From contig NZ_CP077725.1 of NCBI RefSeq assembly GCF_024730565.1, positions 620,001-684,000 of the forward strand: a stretch of DNA of 64,000 bases, given 5' to 3'. The DNA comes from Clostridium sp. CM027 (GTDB lineage Bacteria > Bacillota > Clostridia > Clostridiales > Clostridiaceae). Below, piece by piece: positions 1 through 8,236 of this stretch. Under the pieces are notes generated by a model. The model worked only from the letters and a program-made list of their open reading frames with translations, searched no databases and was not told where the DNA came from. Positions within the stretch are counted from its first letter, which is position 1, and each line of letters starts with the position of its first letter. The position numbers were made by a program, and so were the translations under genes.

Positions 1-23
1 ATTTTTTGTGGTATTATAGTATA

Positions 24-134
24 GTGAAATTGCAATCATCATGGAATAAAGTAAAGGCTCAGTTAGTTTCGAGGATTGAAACTAGAGATGATCTTAGCAT
101 TGCATATACTCCGGAAGTGGCTAAAACATATTGA
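24..134 (+). pseudogene. malic enzyme N-terminal remnant
   Basis: Read from the GTG at 24 this frame gives 36 residues ending at TGA 132-134. They align with the start of the intact malic enzyme at 1682: both contain a DDL-x-x-AYTP-x-VA core preceded by a VS-x-I segment. The glycine of YTPGVAEPC is E here and the frame stops just after it, so everything past the first 40 residues is missing. It looks like the leftover of a duplicated or replaced malic enzyme gene; the window edge does not truncate it on the right. Confidence 0.75.
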
Positions 135-157
135 GTGAATATTAAGAAAACGGTTAC

Positions 158-200
158 CAGTATGCTCCTAAACAACATTTGGTTGTTTAGGAGCATACTG
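158..200 (+). repeat. 19-bp perfect inverted repeat
   Basis: CAGTATGCTCCTAAACAAC (158-176) is followed by a 5-nt loop and its exact reverse complement (182-200). No T-run follows, so it is not a classical terminator. It could be a transcription or RNA-stability element between the malic enzyme remnant and the symporter leader. Confidence 0.7.
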
Positions 201-260
201 ACATGAAGGGCTCCTTTCGAAATTCATTTTTAGTTTATACCCATCTTGTAAATGTATATG

Positions 261-340
261 CGCCCAAGGTGGGCGGATTACAGCCATTTCAATATATAAA
301 AATGTGGTATTAATGCTGGCTGTGGCATTTCATAGCCAGC
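261..340 (+). promoter_or_regulatory. structured leader of symporter gene
   Basis: Upstream of the symporter the leader has a GCCC/GGGC hairpin near 262-274 and a GCTGGCT/AGCCAGC hairpin at 315-340. ACAGCCA at 280-286 is complementary to TGGCTGT at 317-323, so pairing of these two would break the 315-340 hairpin. Two mutually exclusive folds ahead of a ribosome site (355-362) suggest a regulated leader, but no known riboswitch class is recognised and no terminator T-run is present. Confidence 0.35.
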
Positions 341-368
341 TAATAAAATATATAAAGGAGGGTTTTGT

Positions 369-1649
369 ATGAGTAAAAAAAAGGTGAACTTGACAACTAG
401 AATCCTTATTGCTCTATTATTAGGATCAATAACTGGAATTATTGTATTTCAATTTCCTAATGGAACTTTTAAAAATGCTTTTTTAATAAATGGTGTTTTC
501 CAGTTAGTAGGTCAACTTTTTTTAAGAGGAATAATGATGCTTGTAGTCCCACTGGTGTTTATTTCCTTAGCAAATGGTGCGGCCAGTATGGGAGATGTAA
601 AGAAATTAGGTAGGGTCGGGGGAAAGACTGTAGCTTTTTATCTATCAACTACAGCAATAGCTGTTGCTATTGCGCTAGTCTTAGGTTATTTTATAAAGCC
701 AGGATCAGGGTTAGATTTAACAGCCGTAAAAGCAGTGAAAACTACAATTGCTACCAAAACTCCATTGGTACAAACGTTATACGAAATGGTACCAAGTAAT
801 CCAATTTTAGCTATGTCGGAAGGTAATATGCTTCAAATTATTGTAGTTGCTGTATTAACTGGTATAGGCTTATCTTTATTAGGTAAAAAAGGTCAGCCCC
901 TAATTAATTTACTTGAAAGCCTAAATGATTTAATAATGAAATTAGTAGAAATCGTTATGACATTTGCACCTATAGGTGTATTTGGGCTTATAGCTAAAAC
1001 CTTTGCTACTGTAGGGTATGTAGCTATGATGCCTTTAATGAAATATATTCTTACAATATATTTGGGTCTATTACTTATCTCAATATTAGGATATGCAAGT
1101 CTTTTAAAAAGTTTTACTGGGTTATCTATAAAAAAGTTTTACAAAAAATTCTTCCCAGTTATGTCTGTAGCTTTCTCAACAGCTAGTAGTAATGCTACAG
1201 TACCAGTGAATATGGAAACATGTGAAAAAGAATTAGGGGTATCAAAAGGTATTGCGGCCTTCACTATTCCATTAGGTGCAACAGTTAATATGAATGGTAC
1301 TGCTATTATGCAAGGGGTAGCAACATTCTTTGTAGCTCAAGCATATGGCATTCCTGTTACACTAAATATGATGTTAACAGTAGTTCTAACTTCAACTATT
1401 GCATCTGTAGGTACAGCTGGAGTCCCTGGTGCTTCCATTATAATGCTGTCTATGGTATTTCAGGCTGTAGGTCTTCCCTTAGAAGGAATCGGTCTTATAA
1501 TGGGTGTAGATAGATTGGTAGATATGGGCAGAACAGTTGTCAATATTACAGGAGATGCTATTTGCACTGTTATAATAGCTAAGCAAGAAGGGGAATTAGA
1601 CGTTGACGTATTCAATAGTGAGAACGAAGAATTAAGTGGCAATGTATAA
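369..1649 (+). CDS. dicarboxylate/amino acid:cation symporter (DAACS family)
   Basis: A 426-residue polytopic membrane protein of the glutamate/aspartate/dicarboxylate:cation symporter family (SstT/GltP/DctA type). The family signatures are all present: the serine-rich HP1 loop (STASSNATVPV), the TM7 NMNGTA motif, the HP2 GTAGVPGA segment and the TM8 string DMGRTVVNITGD, whose D, R and T correspond to the residues that bind an acidic substrate in the archaeal aspartate transporter. The next gene, 32 bp downstream, is malic enzyme, so malate or another C4-dicarboxylate is a likely substrate; glutamate or aspartate cannot be excluded. A strong AAGGAGGG lies before the ATG. Confidence 0.9.
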   Translation: MSKKKVNLTTRILIALLLGSITGIIVFQFPNGTFKNAFLINGVFQLVGQLFLRGIMMLVVPLVFISLANGAASMGDVKKLGRVGGKTVAFYLSTTAIAVAIALVLGYFIKPGSGLDLTAVKAVKTTIATKTPLVQTLYEMVPSNPILAMSEGNMLQIIVVAVLTGIGLSLLGKKGQPLINLLESLNDLIMKLVEIVMTFAPIGVFGLIAKTFATVGYVAMMPLMKYILTIYLGLLLISILGYASLLKSFTGLSIKKFYKKFFPVMSVAFSTASSNATVPVNMETCEKELGVSKGIAAFTIPLGATVNMNGTAIMQGVATFFVAQAYGIPVTLNMMLTVVLTSTIASVGTAGVPGASIIMLSMVFQAVGLPLEGIGLIMGVDRLVDMGRTVVNITGDAICTVIIAKQEGELDVDVFNSENEELSGNV

Positions 1650-1681
1650 ATAATACAATTTAATAAAAGGGGAAGTATTGA

Positions 1682-2854
1682 ATGAATTATTTTGTAGAAA
1701 GTTTAAAACTGCATGAAAAACATACAGGCAAAATTGAAGTAATATCAAAAATAAAAATCCAAACAAATGATGATTTGGCACTTGCGTACACACCTGGTGT
1801 TGCAGAACCTTGCAAGAAAATCTATGAAAACGTAGAAAATGTGTATAAATATACATCTAAAGGGAATATGGTTGCAGTGGTTACGGATGGCACTGCTATT
1901 CTAGGGCTTGGAGATATAGGACCCGAGGCAGGACTTCCGGTTATGGAAGGAAAGGCTATATTGTTTAAAGAGTTTGGTAATGTAGATGCCTTTCCAATAT
2001 GCTTAGACACAAAGGACGTAGATGAAATTGTTCGCACAATACAGCTTATCTCCCCAGGGTTTGGTGGGATAAACTTAGAAGATATTAGTGCTCCAAGATG
2101 CTTTGAAATAGAAGAAAAGCTTAAAAAAATATTAGATATACCAGTATTTCACGATGACCAACATGGGACAGCAATTGTAGTTCTTGCAGGTCTTATCAAT
2201 GCTTGTAAAGTAGTTGGAAAGAAGCTTGAGAATTTAAAGGTTGTAGTAAACGGTGCTGGTTCTGCGGGAACAGCAATATCAAAGCTTTTACTCTCCTCAG
2301 GAGTGAAGAATTTAATTGTCTGTGACAAAGTAGGAGTACTTTATAGAGGGATGGCAATAATTGATGATGCAAAAACAGCCCTTACAGAAATAACTAATCC
2401 AGAAAATATAAAAGGAAGCTTAAGTGATGCATTAGTAGGTGCAGATGTATTTATAGGGGTTTCTGCACCAGGAATAGTAACACCTGAGATGGTTAAATCT
2501 ATGAACAAAGATTCTATAGTCTTTGGAATGGCAAATCCAACCCCAGAAATCATGCCAGATGAAGCTAAAAAAGCGGGCGCGAGGGTATGTGGTTCAGGAC
2601 GTTCAGATTTTCCAAACCAAGTAAATAATGTTCTTGTATTTCCAGGGTTATTCAGAGGTGCATTAGATGTGAGGGCAAAAGAAATAAATGAAGAAATGAA
2701 GCTTGCAGCAGCATATGCTATTGCAAATTATATAAAAGATGAAGATTTAAACGAAAACAATGTAATTCCAAGTGCATTAGATAGAGGTGTAGCAACAAAA
2801 GTAGCAGAAGCAATTGCGAAAGCTGCAAAAGAAACAGGCGCAGCAAGGATATAA
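1682..2854 (+). CDS. malic enzyme (oxidative decarboxylation of malate)
   Basis: A 390-residue short bacterial malic enzyme, converting malate to pyruvate and CO2 with NAD(P) in the cytoplasm. Visible features are YTPGVAEPC near residue 37, VTDGTAILGLGDIG, the metal/substrate motif DDQHGTAIVV near 160 and a Rossmann GAGSAG near 195. Full length, no frameshift. It follows the symporter with 32 bp between, so the pair probably forms a malate uptake and use operon. A hairpin terminator follows at 2937. Cofactor preference cannot be read from sequence. Confidence 0.93.
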   Translation: MNYFVESLKLHEKHTGKIEVISKIKIQTNDDLALAYTPGVAEPCKKIYENVENVYKYTSKGNMVAVVTDGTAILGLGDIGPEAGLPVMEGKAILFKEFGNVDAFPICLDTKDVDEIVRTIQLISPGFGGINLEDISAPRCFEIEEKLKKILDIPVFHDDQHGTAIVVLAGLINACKVVGKKLENLKVVVNGAGSAGTAISKLLLSSGVKNLIVCDKVGVLYRGMAIIDDAKTALTEITNPENIKGSLSDALVGADVFIGVSAPGIVTPEMVKSMNKDSIVFGMANPTPEIMPDEAKKAGARVCGSGRSDFPNQVNNVLVFPGLFRGALDVRAKEINEEMKLAAAYAIANYIKDEDLNENNVIPSALDRGVATKVAEAIAKAAKETGAARI

Positions 2855-2936
2855 CCAAGCGCTGCTAGGATTACCTCTTCATGACCATTGAGAATCATGA
2901 ATAAATTACAAATGATTTATTTTTTTAATTTAAAAA

Positions 2937-2977
2937 GATAGTAAAAACTTTATAATAAGGTTTTGCTATCTTTTTTT
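2937..2977 (+). terminator. rho-independent terminator after malic enzyme
   Basis: GATAGTAAAAAC pairs imperfectly with GTTTTGCTATC and is followed by TTTTTTT. Confidence 0.8.
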
Positions 2978-3050
2978 CTATTAATTTCTTATAGAATTTT
3001 TTAGAATAAATCTTCGCCTTATTACATATAATTAGTGGAGGTGGTTAAAT

Positions 3051-3389
3051 ATGTATAGAACTATGGTGTGCAAAACATGTGATAACAATAGAGTACTCAT
3101 TGAAAAAGTTGGACAGGAACTAAATATCAAGTGCTCAAAATGTGAAAATACAATAATGCAGGCGGTTTACCTAGAGTCTTGGAATGAACATATTGCTAAT
3201 ACATATAAATTTAGAATCGGTATTGATGATGATAGGTTAATTGAGGCGGATATAGTTGAAATGAAAGTTAATAAAGAAGAGCCTCAAACTTCAAGCGAAG
3301 AGGGAAAAAAAATTCGGTTAATGTATGTAAAAGAATATGAATTCATAAGGCAACTTCCAGAAGATGAGTATGTGGAAATAATCAATTGA
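3051..3389 (+). CDS. zinc-ribbon-like hypothetical protein
   Basis: A 112-residue protein of unknown function. Two CxxC pairs (CKTC near residue 7, CSKC near residue 28) form an N-terminal zinc ribbon or rubredoxin-like knuckle; the rest is acidic and without recognised motif. AGTGGAGGTGG precedes the ATG. It stands alone between terminators. No function is proposed. Confidence 0.7.
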   Translation: MYRTMVCKTCDNNRVLIEKVGQELNIKCSKCENTIMQAVYLESWNEHIANTYKFRIGIDDDRLIEADIVEMKVNKEEPQTSSEEGKKIRLMYVKEYEFIRQLPEDEYVEIIN

Positions 3390-3458
3390 AATAGATTGTA
3401 GGGGGATGAAAGAGTCGAAGAGCTGCTTTGAATATGTATGTTTATATAGGGAAAATGA

Positions 3459-3487
3459 AAAAAAGAGCTCACTAGGGCTTTTTTTTG
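3459..3487 (+). terminator. terminator after zinc-ribbon gene
   Basis: AGCTC-ACTA-GGGCT stem (with one G-T pair) flanked by an A-run and followed by eight T. The rest of 3390-3637 holds only the promoter listed next. Confidence 0.6.
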
Positions 3488-3555
3488 TTTTCAAAACAAA
3501 TGAATATGGTGATAATATATAATTAGTCTTCACTATAGTAACTTAAAAATAAATA

Positions 3556-3585
3556 TTGACAGTAAAAGAAAACCTATGGTATTAT
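3556..3585 (+). promoter_or_regulatory. sigma-A promoter of the ABC importer operon
   Basis: TTGACA at 3556-3561, an 18-nt spacer and TATTAT at 3580-3585, about 50 bp before the lipoprotein start. Confidence 0.65.
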
Positions 3586-3637
3586 AAATACAATGCAATA
3601 CATTACTAAAACGATAGGAATACTAGGAGGGTAATAA

Positions 3638-4435
3638 ATGAAAAAAACATCTGTATTAATTAGTACTTTATTAATAGCAACACTGGGACTTGTAGGATGC
3701 GCCACAAGTAGTAGTAAAAACACTGAATCTAAGGACCTATTATCAAAAATAAAGAGTGAAGGGAAAATACAAATTGGTACTGAAGGAACATACGCACCAT
3801 ACAGCTTCCATGATAAATCAGGAAAGTTAACTGGTTTTGATGTTGAAATTGCAGAGGAAGTATCTAAACGTCTTTCCGTAAAACCAGAATTTGTGGAAAC
3901 AAAGTGGGATGGTATGTTTGCTGGGCTCGACGCAAAGCGATTTGATATGGTAGTAAATCTAGTTGGAATTCAACCAGATAGACAAGAAAAATATGATTTT
4001 TCAGAACCATATATAGTTTCAAAAGCAGTGCTTATAGTAAACAGTGATGATAACACTATCAAAAAGTTTGAAGATTTGAAGGGGAAGAAATCTGCTCAAT
4101 CATTAACTAGTAACTTATCTAAAATTGCAAAAGATAATGGTGCAATACTTCAACCAGTTGACAGCTTTAATCAAGCAATTGACCTTTTAGGTTCTAAAAG
4201 GGTAGATGCCACAGTTAATGACAGTTTATCTTATCTTGATCTTAAAAAACAAAAACCAGACCTTGCTATAAAAGTTGTTGATGAGGAAGGAAATGCACAG
4301 CCAAGCGCATTTATGTTTAAAAAGGGAAATAAAGAATTAGTGGATGCGGTTAATAAAGCACTTATTGATATGAAAGCAGATGGTGCTTATTTAAAAATTT
4401 CAAATAAGTGGTTTGGCAGCGATGTATCAAAATAA
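3638..4435 (+). CDS. amino-acid (cystine-type) ABC transporter solute-binding lipoprotein
   Basis: A 265-residue family 3 solute-binding protein. It begins with a lipoprotein signal peptide ending in the lipobox LVGC (Cys21), followed by a Ser/Asn linker. The body (YAPYSF, GFDVEIAEEV, WDGMFAGLDAKRFD, YDFSEPY) resembles cystine-binding proteins of the TcyA/TcyJ type more than glutamine binders. The permease and ATPase genes follow directly, so this is the extracytoplasmic receptor of a complete polar amino acid importer. Cystine as substrate is inferred from sequence resemblance only. Confidence 0.88.
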   Translation: MKKTSVLISTLLIATLGLVGCATSSSKNTESKDLLSKIKSEGKIQIGTEGTYAPYSFHDKSGKLTGFDVEIAEEVSKRLSVKPEFVETKWDGMFAGLDAKRFDMVVNLVGIQPDRQEKYDFSEPYIVSKAVLIVNSDDNTIKKFEDLKGKKSAQSLTSNLSKIAKDNGAILQPVDSFNQAIDLLGSKRVDATVNDSLSYLDLKKQKPDLAIKVVDEEGNAQPSAFMFKKGNKELVDAVNKALIDMKADGAYLKISNKWFGSDVSK

Positions 4436-4447
4436 GAGGGTGATAAG

Positions 4448-5131
4448 ATGAATTTTGATGTGCAAACACTAAGAATATTAAACATAATTAAAGACTCTTT
4501 TTTTCCTTTATTAATAGCTGGTGTAAAATTTACCATTCCAGTGGCAGTGCTTTCTTTCATACTCGGTTCAATTGTGGCTATGGCAACGGCTCTTGCACGT
4601 ATATCCAAACATAAATCATTAGTTTTAATATCAAGTTTTTATGTTTGGATAATAAGAGGGACACCGCTTCTCGTGCAGTTATTTATAATATTCTACGGAT
4701 TACCAGCTGCTGGTATAACCATGGGAGCTTTACCGGCAGCAATTATAGGTTTTACATTAAATGTTGGAGCTTATAATTCGGAAGTAATTAGGGCTGCAAT
4801 TCTATCTATACCTAAGGGGCAGTGGGAAGCAGCATCTTCAATTGGTATGACTCATACTCAGTCGTTGATTCGTATAATTTTGCCACAAGCAGCTAGAGTA
4901 TCTGTACCGCCGCTGTCAAATTCATTTATAAGCCTTGTTAAAGATACATCCCTTGCTGCGTCGATTACTTTAGCGGAAATGTTTCAGATTGCTCAAAGAA
5001 TAACAGCAGTAACATATGAACCACTTGTATTGTACTGTGAAGTGGCCTTTATATATCTATTATTTTGTACTATACTATCTACAATTCAACAGAAAATAGA
5101 GAAAAATCTTGAAAAATATGTCGCTAGGTAA
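4448..5131 (+). CDS. amino-acid ABC transporter permease
   Basis: A 227-residue HisM/GlnP-type permease with about five transmembrane segments. The cytoplasmic EAA loop is visible around residue 135 (QWEAASSIGMTHTQSL...ILPQA), the site that docks the ATPase. It starts 12 bp after the binding-protein stop with its own AGAGGGTGAT site and is followed by the ATPase gene. Probably a homodimer in the membrane. Confidence 0.92.
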   Translation: MNFDVQTLRILNIIKDSFFPLLIAGVKFTIPVAVLSFILGSIVAMATALARISKHKSLVLISSFYVWIIRGTPLLVQLFIIFYGLPAAGITMGALPAAIIGFTLNVGAYNSEVIRAAILSIPKGQWEAASSIGMTHTQSLIRIILPQAARVSVPPLSNSFISLVKDTSLAASITLAEMFQIAQRITAVTYEPLVLYCEVAFIYLLFCTILSTIQQKIEKNLEKYVAR

Positions 5132-5144
5132 TTGGAGGAAATTC

Positions 5145-5888
5145 ATGATTAATATAAAAAATTTACACAAGAGTTTCGGAAATAATGAAATATTAAAAGG
5201 TATAGATTTGCGAATTGTAAGAGGCGAAGCAACCATTATTATAGGGCCTTCAGGTTCGGGTAAAACCACACTTCTTAGATGTATGAATTTGCTAGATCTG
5301 CCTAATAAGGGGACTATGAGCATTGGGGATAATGAATTAGTGTTTGGGGAAAATAAAAATCCAACTGATAAAGAAGTGATATCACTTCGCAGGAATACTG
5401 GAATGGTATTTCAAGGATTCCATTTATTTCCTCATATGACTGTGGTAGAAAATATTATGGAAGGGCTTGTTACTGTACTTAAGCAATCTAAGAAGGCAGC
5501 CCATGATAAAGCACTTAAGCTTTTAGATAAGGTTGGGCTTTTAGACAAGTGCAACAGTTATCCTCATGAGCTTTCAGGAGGACAACAACAAAGGGTTGCT
5601 ATAGCGCGTGCTATGGCTATAGAACCATCAGTACTATTATTTGACGAGCCAACATCTGCACTGGATCCTGAGCTTGAAGCGGAGGTGCTTAAAGTTATGA
5701 AGGATCTATCACTTGAAGGTATGACAATGGTAGTTGTTACTCATAATATGAGTTTTGCAAGAGAAGTAGCAGACAATATAATATTTATGGATAACGGAAT
5801 CATTGTTGACAGGGGAACACCGAAGGAGTTATTAATTAACACAACTAACCCAAGAATAAAACAATTTTTAAATTTAGTATCTGATTAG
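5145..5888 (+). CDS. amino-acid ABC transporter ATP-binding protein
   Basis: A 247-residue GlnQ/HisP-type ATPase. Walker A is GPSGSGKT, the signature is LSGGQQQRVAIARA, Walker B is VLLFDEPTSALD and the H-loop is VVTHN. An in-frame ATG at 5109 would overlap the permease end, but the ATG at 5145 sits the right distance from TTGGAGGAA and starts the usual MI-x-I-x-NL-x-K-x-F, so it was chosen. It completes the 3638-5888 importer operon. Confidence 0.93.
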   Translation: MINIKNLHKSFGNNEILKGIDLRIVRGEATIIIGPSGSGKTTLLRCMNLLDLPNKGTMSIGDNELVFGENKNPTDKEVISLRRNTGMVFQGFHLFPHMTVVENIMEGLVTVLKQSKKAAHDKALKLLDKVGLLDKCNSYPHELSGGQQQRVAIARAMAIEPSVLLFDEPTSALDPELEAEVLKVMKDLSLEGMTMVVVTHNMSFAREVADNIIFMDNGIIVDRGTPKELLINTTNPRIKQFLNLVSD

Positions 5889-5953
5889 ATAATAGATTGT
5901 TTGAGAAAAAATAATTTCGACACTAAGAATTTTATTAAGTTGGAGGCGTGAAA

Positions 5954-6160
5954 ATGTTAAATAAAGAAGTTAAAGAGAATCTATTGAGAGAAGGCATTCA
6001 TGAAGATGCTGTAACTGCTTTAGATGAAAAGGGAAAGTGCCTATTTGATATAGATAGTACAAGGGACGTATGCTTTGAACTGATTGATGTGGGTGTTAAA
6101 TTTAGTTGTGAACTAAGTATTTTAGATGATGGATTGTATTTGATAAAAATTTTAAATTAG
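5954..6160 (+). CDS. small hypothetical protein
   Basis: A 68-residue protein, acidic, with no recognised motif. TGGAGG at 5941-5946 favours the ATG at 5954 over a GTG at 5948. It ends immediately before a strong terminator and could be the last gene of the importer transcript (65 bp gap), although this may be chance. Confidence 0.6.
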   Translation: MLNKEVKENLLREGIHEDAVTALDEKGKCLFDIDSTRDVCFELIDVGVKFSCELSILDDGLYLIKILN

Positions 6161-6205
6161 ATTATAGACATAACCATTATTAGGGCTATGTCTATAATTA
6201 TTATT
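6161..6205 (+). terminator. terminator, 12-bp stem
   Basis: ATTATAGACATA pairs with TATGTCTATAAT, starting right after the stop codon of the small ORF. Confidence 0.75.
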
Positions 6206-6211
6206 ATGTGT

Positions 6212-6260
6212 AAAAATTACTATTGGAAATTGAATCCTTCAATTTCCAATAGTAATTTTT
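6212..6260. terminator. convergent terminator overlapping end of ogt
   Basis: A perfect inverted repeat of about 22 bp (ATTACTATTGGAAATTGAA and its complement around TCC), flanked by A and T runs, covers the last codons and stop of ogt on the minus strand. It can end transcripts from both sides. Confidence 0.8.
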
Positions 6261-6711
6261 GTGTAGGCGTTCTATTACCAGCAAAGCCTACCAACTTACC
6301 ACTTTTACCAATGACCCTGTGACAGGGTATAATTATAGGCAATTGGTTATATTTATTAGCTTGACCTACTGCCCTTACAGCTTTAGGGTTTCCGATGGAT
6401 TCTGCAATTTGCAAATAATTCCGCGTTTCACCATAAGGTATATCTCTAAGGGCTTTCCATACTTTCTTTCTGAACTGTGTGCCTTCTATAGATAAAGGTA
6501 TATCGAAATTTTTCCTTTTACCTTTGAAATATTCGTCTAGCTGAACTATAACTTCCTTGCATAACTCATTATCTTTGGGAATAGCTTCATGTTTTTTCTT
6601 GTATTGTATCCAATCTTCTTCAAAAATTTCTACTTTTATAACACCGATCTCATTCACTACTACATGGATAAGCCCAATAGGGGAATCATAAACATCATAA
6701 CCGATTTTCAC
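6220..6711 (-). CDS. ogt: methylated-DNA--protein-cysteine methyltransferase
   Basis: A 163-residue O6-alkylguanine-DNA alkyltransferase, which repairs O6-methylguanine by transferring the alkyl group to its own cysteine. The active-site motif IIPCHRVIG is intact, as is the helix-turn-helix string FRKKVWKALRDIPYGET with the nucleotide-flipping arginine region. Start chosen at the GTG at 6711 because GAGGAGG lies 6-7 bp before it; upstream in-frame codons lack a site. Monocistronic. Confidence 0.9.
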   Translation of the reverse strand: MKIGYDVYDSPIGLIHVVVNEIGVIKVEIFEEDWIQYKKKHEAIPKDNELCKEVIVQLDEYFKGKRKNFDIPLSIEGTQFRKKVWKALRDIPYGETRNYLQIAESIGNPKAVRAVGQANKYNQLPIIIPCHRVIGKSGKLVGFAGNRTPTQKLLLEIEGFNFQ

Positions 6712-6744
6712 AAAACGCCTCCTCAATTGTATAATAGAAACCAT

Positions 6745-7287
6745 AAATAAAAGGTAGCATAAGATTCATATTCTGTCCAGTTTAAAGCAATTTTTTTATC
6801 ATATAAAATGAAAACGTGAATATTAATTTTCTCCAAATGAAAAAGGCCAGACTTTAAGGCGGGCCTTTCAATTTCTTAATCTATATAAGTTTTTTATTAA
6901 ATATATTAGTTAAATTTAAATTTTCTATTTTACCTTTAATCTCATCTATATCTAAAGTATAGAGTCCAAGTTCCTGCATTCTTTTAAAATAGTATTATTA
7001 CTCCTATGAGTATTCATTTATGAATATTGATTTATCAAAACTTGTTTTTGTAATGCAACATTGAAATCAAGAAAATGTCTAATTGTTGGTTATCAATTAT
7101 AAATGCGTAAAAAAATATAATGTGGTAGAATAAATAAAATTTTTAGGGTATGAGTATGTAAAGAGTCCTCTAGTGGGTCCCTTCTGCATAAGCATTTTAA
7201 AAACCGGCCTTAAAAGTTCTTATTTAATAATTAAATAATAGGTACATGAAAACAAATAACAAATCATATTATATTTAGAAGCTCTAG
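6745..7287. other. gene-poor stretch with decayed minus-strand ORF
   Basis: No intact gene. A minus-strand reading frame (6881-6979, 32 codons, no good ribosome site) looks like the C-terminal end of a lost protein, and AAAGGCC...GGCCTTT (6842-6868) just beyond it reads as its terminator on the minus strand, with a T-run. The remainder is AT-rich sequence without visible signals. Confidence 0.4.
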
Positions 7288-7301
7288 TAGGAGGAACATC
7301 T

Positions 7302-7487
7302 GTGTTTTTCATGAATTGTTTATTAAATATGATTGGAAATATTACATTTTTAACAGCCTATATAACTGGCAGTAGTTCATTCCCTCAACCATTGTGTGAA
7401 GAAGAAAAAAAATATTCCTATCCAGGAAAGGATGTAGATGAGCTAATATCTATTGGAATAGTGGGACTCAATTTATATAATAACTAG
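7302..7487 (+). pseudogene. sigK: sigK (sporulation sigma factor) internally deleted remnant
   Basis: The 61-codon frame begins like sigma-K/sigma-E factors: a hydrophobic pro-sequence-like stretch, then FPQPL-x-EEE-KY, then it jumps to GKDVDELISIGIVGL, the start of conserved region 2. About 35 residues between these motifs (the ERNLRLVAHIVKKY part) are missing in frame and the protein stops right after region 2.1. TAGGAGGAA before the GTG is still intact. It cannot be a working sigma factor; it is a partial copy or a remnant. Confidence 0.75.
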
Positions 7488-7537
7488 CCCTTAAAAATCA
7501 TCTATTTAATTATATTGGAATAGACATAATTTTCTAT

Positions 7538-7566
7538 GAATATTGTTTATAATAATACACATGATA
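7538..7566 (+). promoter_or_regulatory. sigma-G-like promoter of spore protein gene
   Basis: GAATA at 7538-7542, 17 nt, then CATGATA at 7560-7566, close to the forespore sigma-G consensus (GHATR, CATWHTA). Its position 45 bp before the spore protein gene supports the reading. Confidence 0.5.
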
Positions 7567-7611
7567 ATAGTGTAATTGAAAACGATTATCAAATATAGAG
7601 GAGGTTATTAT

Positions 7612-7800
7612 ATGTCAAGAAATAGAGTATTGGTTCCGGAGGCTAAGGTTGGATTAAACAAATTTAAAATGGAAGCTGCTAAAGAAGTAGGAGTAAATCT
7701 TACAGACGGTTACAATGGAGATTTAACCTCAAGAGAGAATGGTTCGGTAGGCGGACAAATGGTTAAGAAAATGGTTGAGTCTTACGAAAAGAATTTGTAA
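7612..7800 (+). CDS. small acid-soluble spore protein, alpha/beta type
   Basis: A 62-residue SASP, which coats and protects DNA in the dormant spore and is later cleaved by the GPR protease. Typical segments are VPEAKVGLNKFKMEAAKEVGV, GYNGDLTSRENGSVGG and a basic C-terminus. The ATG at 7612 follows GAGGAGG; an upstream in-frame ATG lacks a site. Expected to be forespore specific. Confidence 0.93.
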   Translation: MSRNRVLVPEAKVGLNKFKMEAAKEVGVNLTDGYNGDLTSRENGSVGGQMVKKMVESYEKNL

Positions 7801-7820
7801 TAAGAAATGTGGAAGAAGTT

Positions 7821-7848
7821 AGCCTAGCGTAATTGCTAGGCTTTTTTT
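7821..7848 (+). terminator. terminator of SASP gene
   Basis: AGCCTAGC / GCTAGGCT stem followed by TTTTTTT. Confidence 0.85.
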
Positions 7849-7865
7849 GTAAAATCATTTAAATT

Positions 7866-8161
7866 TGATAAACAGCCCCATAGAAATATGGAAATTGTCA
7901 GTTTGCGTGGGAAGAAAGAGAAAATAAATGGTTACACATGGTAAGTAAAGAATCTATTGCACTAATAAAAGTTAATCAAGAATAAATATATATTCTTTAG
8001 AATTTGAAAAAGAGAGTGAAATAAGTTTTCCCATTAATAATGGAAGACAGGTATATTTAGTTCAAGTAGAGGGATGTTCAAGTATAAATAGTATTAAGAT
8101 AGGAAAAAGATGCTATGGAAATGGTAGCGTGGTTAATGTGTATTTTAATAGAGTTTCGTGA
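7866..8161 (+). pseudogene. pirin-family (YhhW-like) protein remnant
   Basis: Two fragments in different frames read as a pirin/quercetinase-like bicupin. The first gives PHRNMEIVS, the metal-binding His motif of the N-terminal cupin. After a deletion and frameshift near 7905 the second gives WEERENKWLHMVS, then GRQVYLVQVEG, the usual middle part of the family, interrupted by stops at about 7983 and 8000 and ending at 8161. Clearly non-functional. Confidence 0.7.
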
Positions 8162-8202
8162 TTATCCAGGAAATATATCTTTCAAAATTGGACAAAACGT
8201 GA

Positions 8203-8223
8203 TAAAATAAGAACAAACGTTTG
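8203..8223 (+). promoter_or_regulatory. LexA (SOS) box next to -10 element
   Basis: AGAACAAACGTTTG at 8210-8223 agrees with the Firmicute LexA consensus CGAACRNRYGTTYG at 13 of 14 positions. It directly abuts a plausible -10 (TAAAAT, 8203-8208), so bound LexA would block the promoter of the radical SAM gene. Confidence 0.7.
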
Positions 8224-8236
8224 CGGGGTGATGAAA

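Noticed and set aside
3406-3525. 38-codon ORF after the zinc-ribbon gene
   Set aside because: The start overlaps the only possible ribosome site and the frame runs through a terminator.
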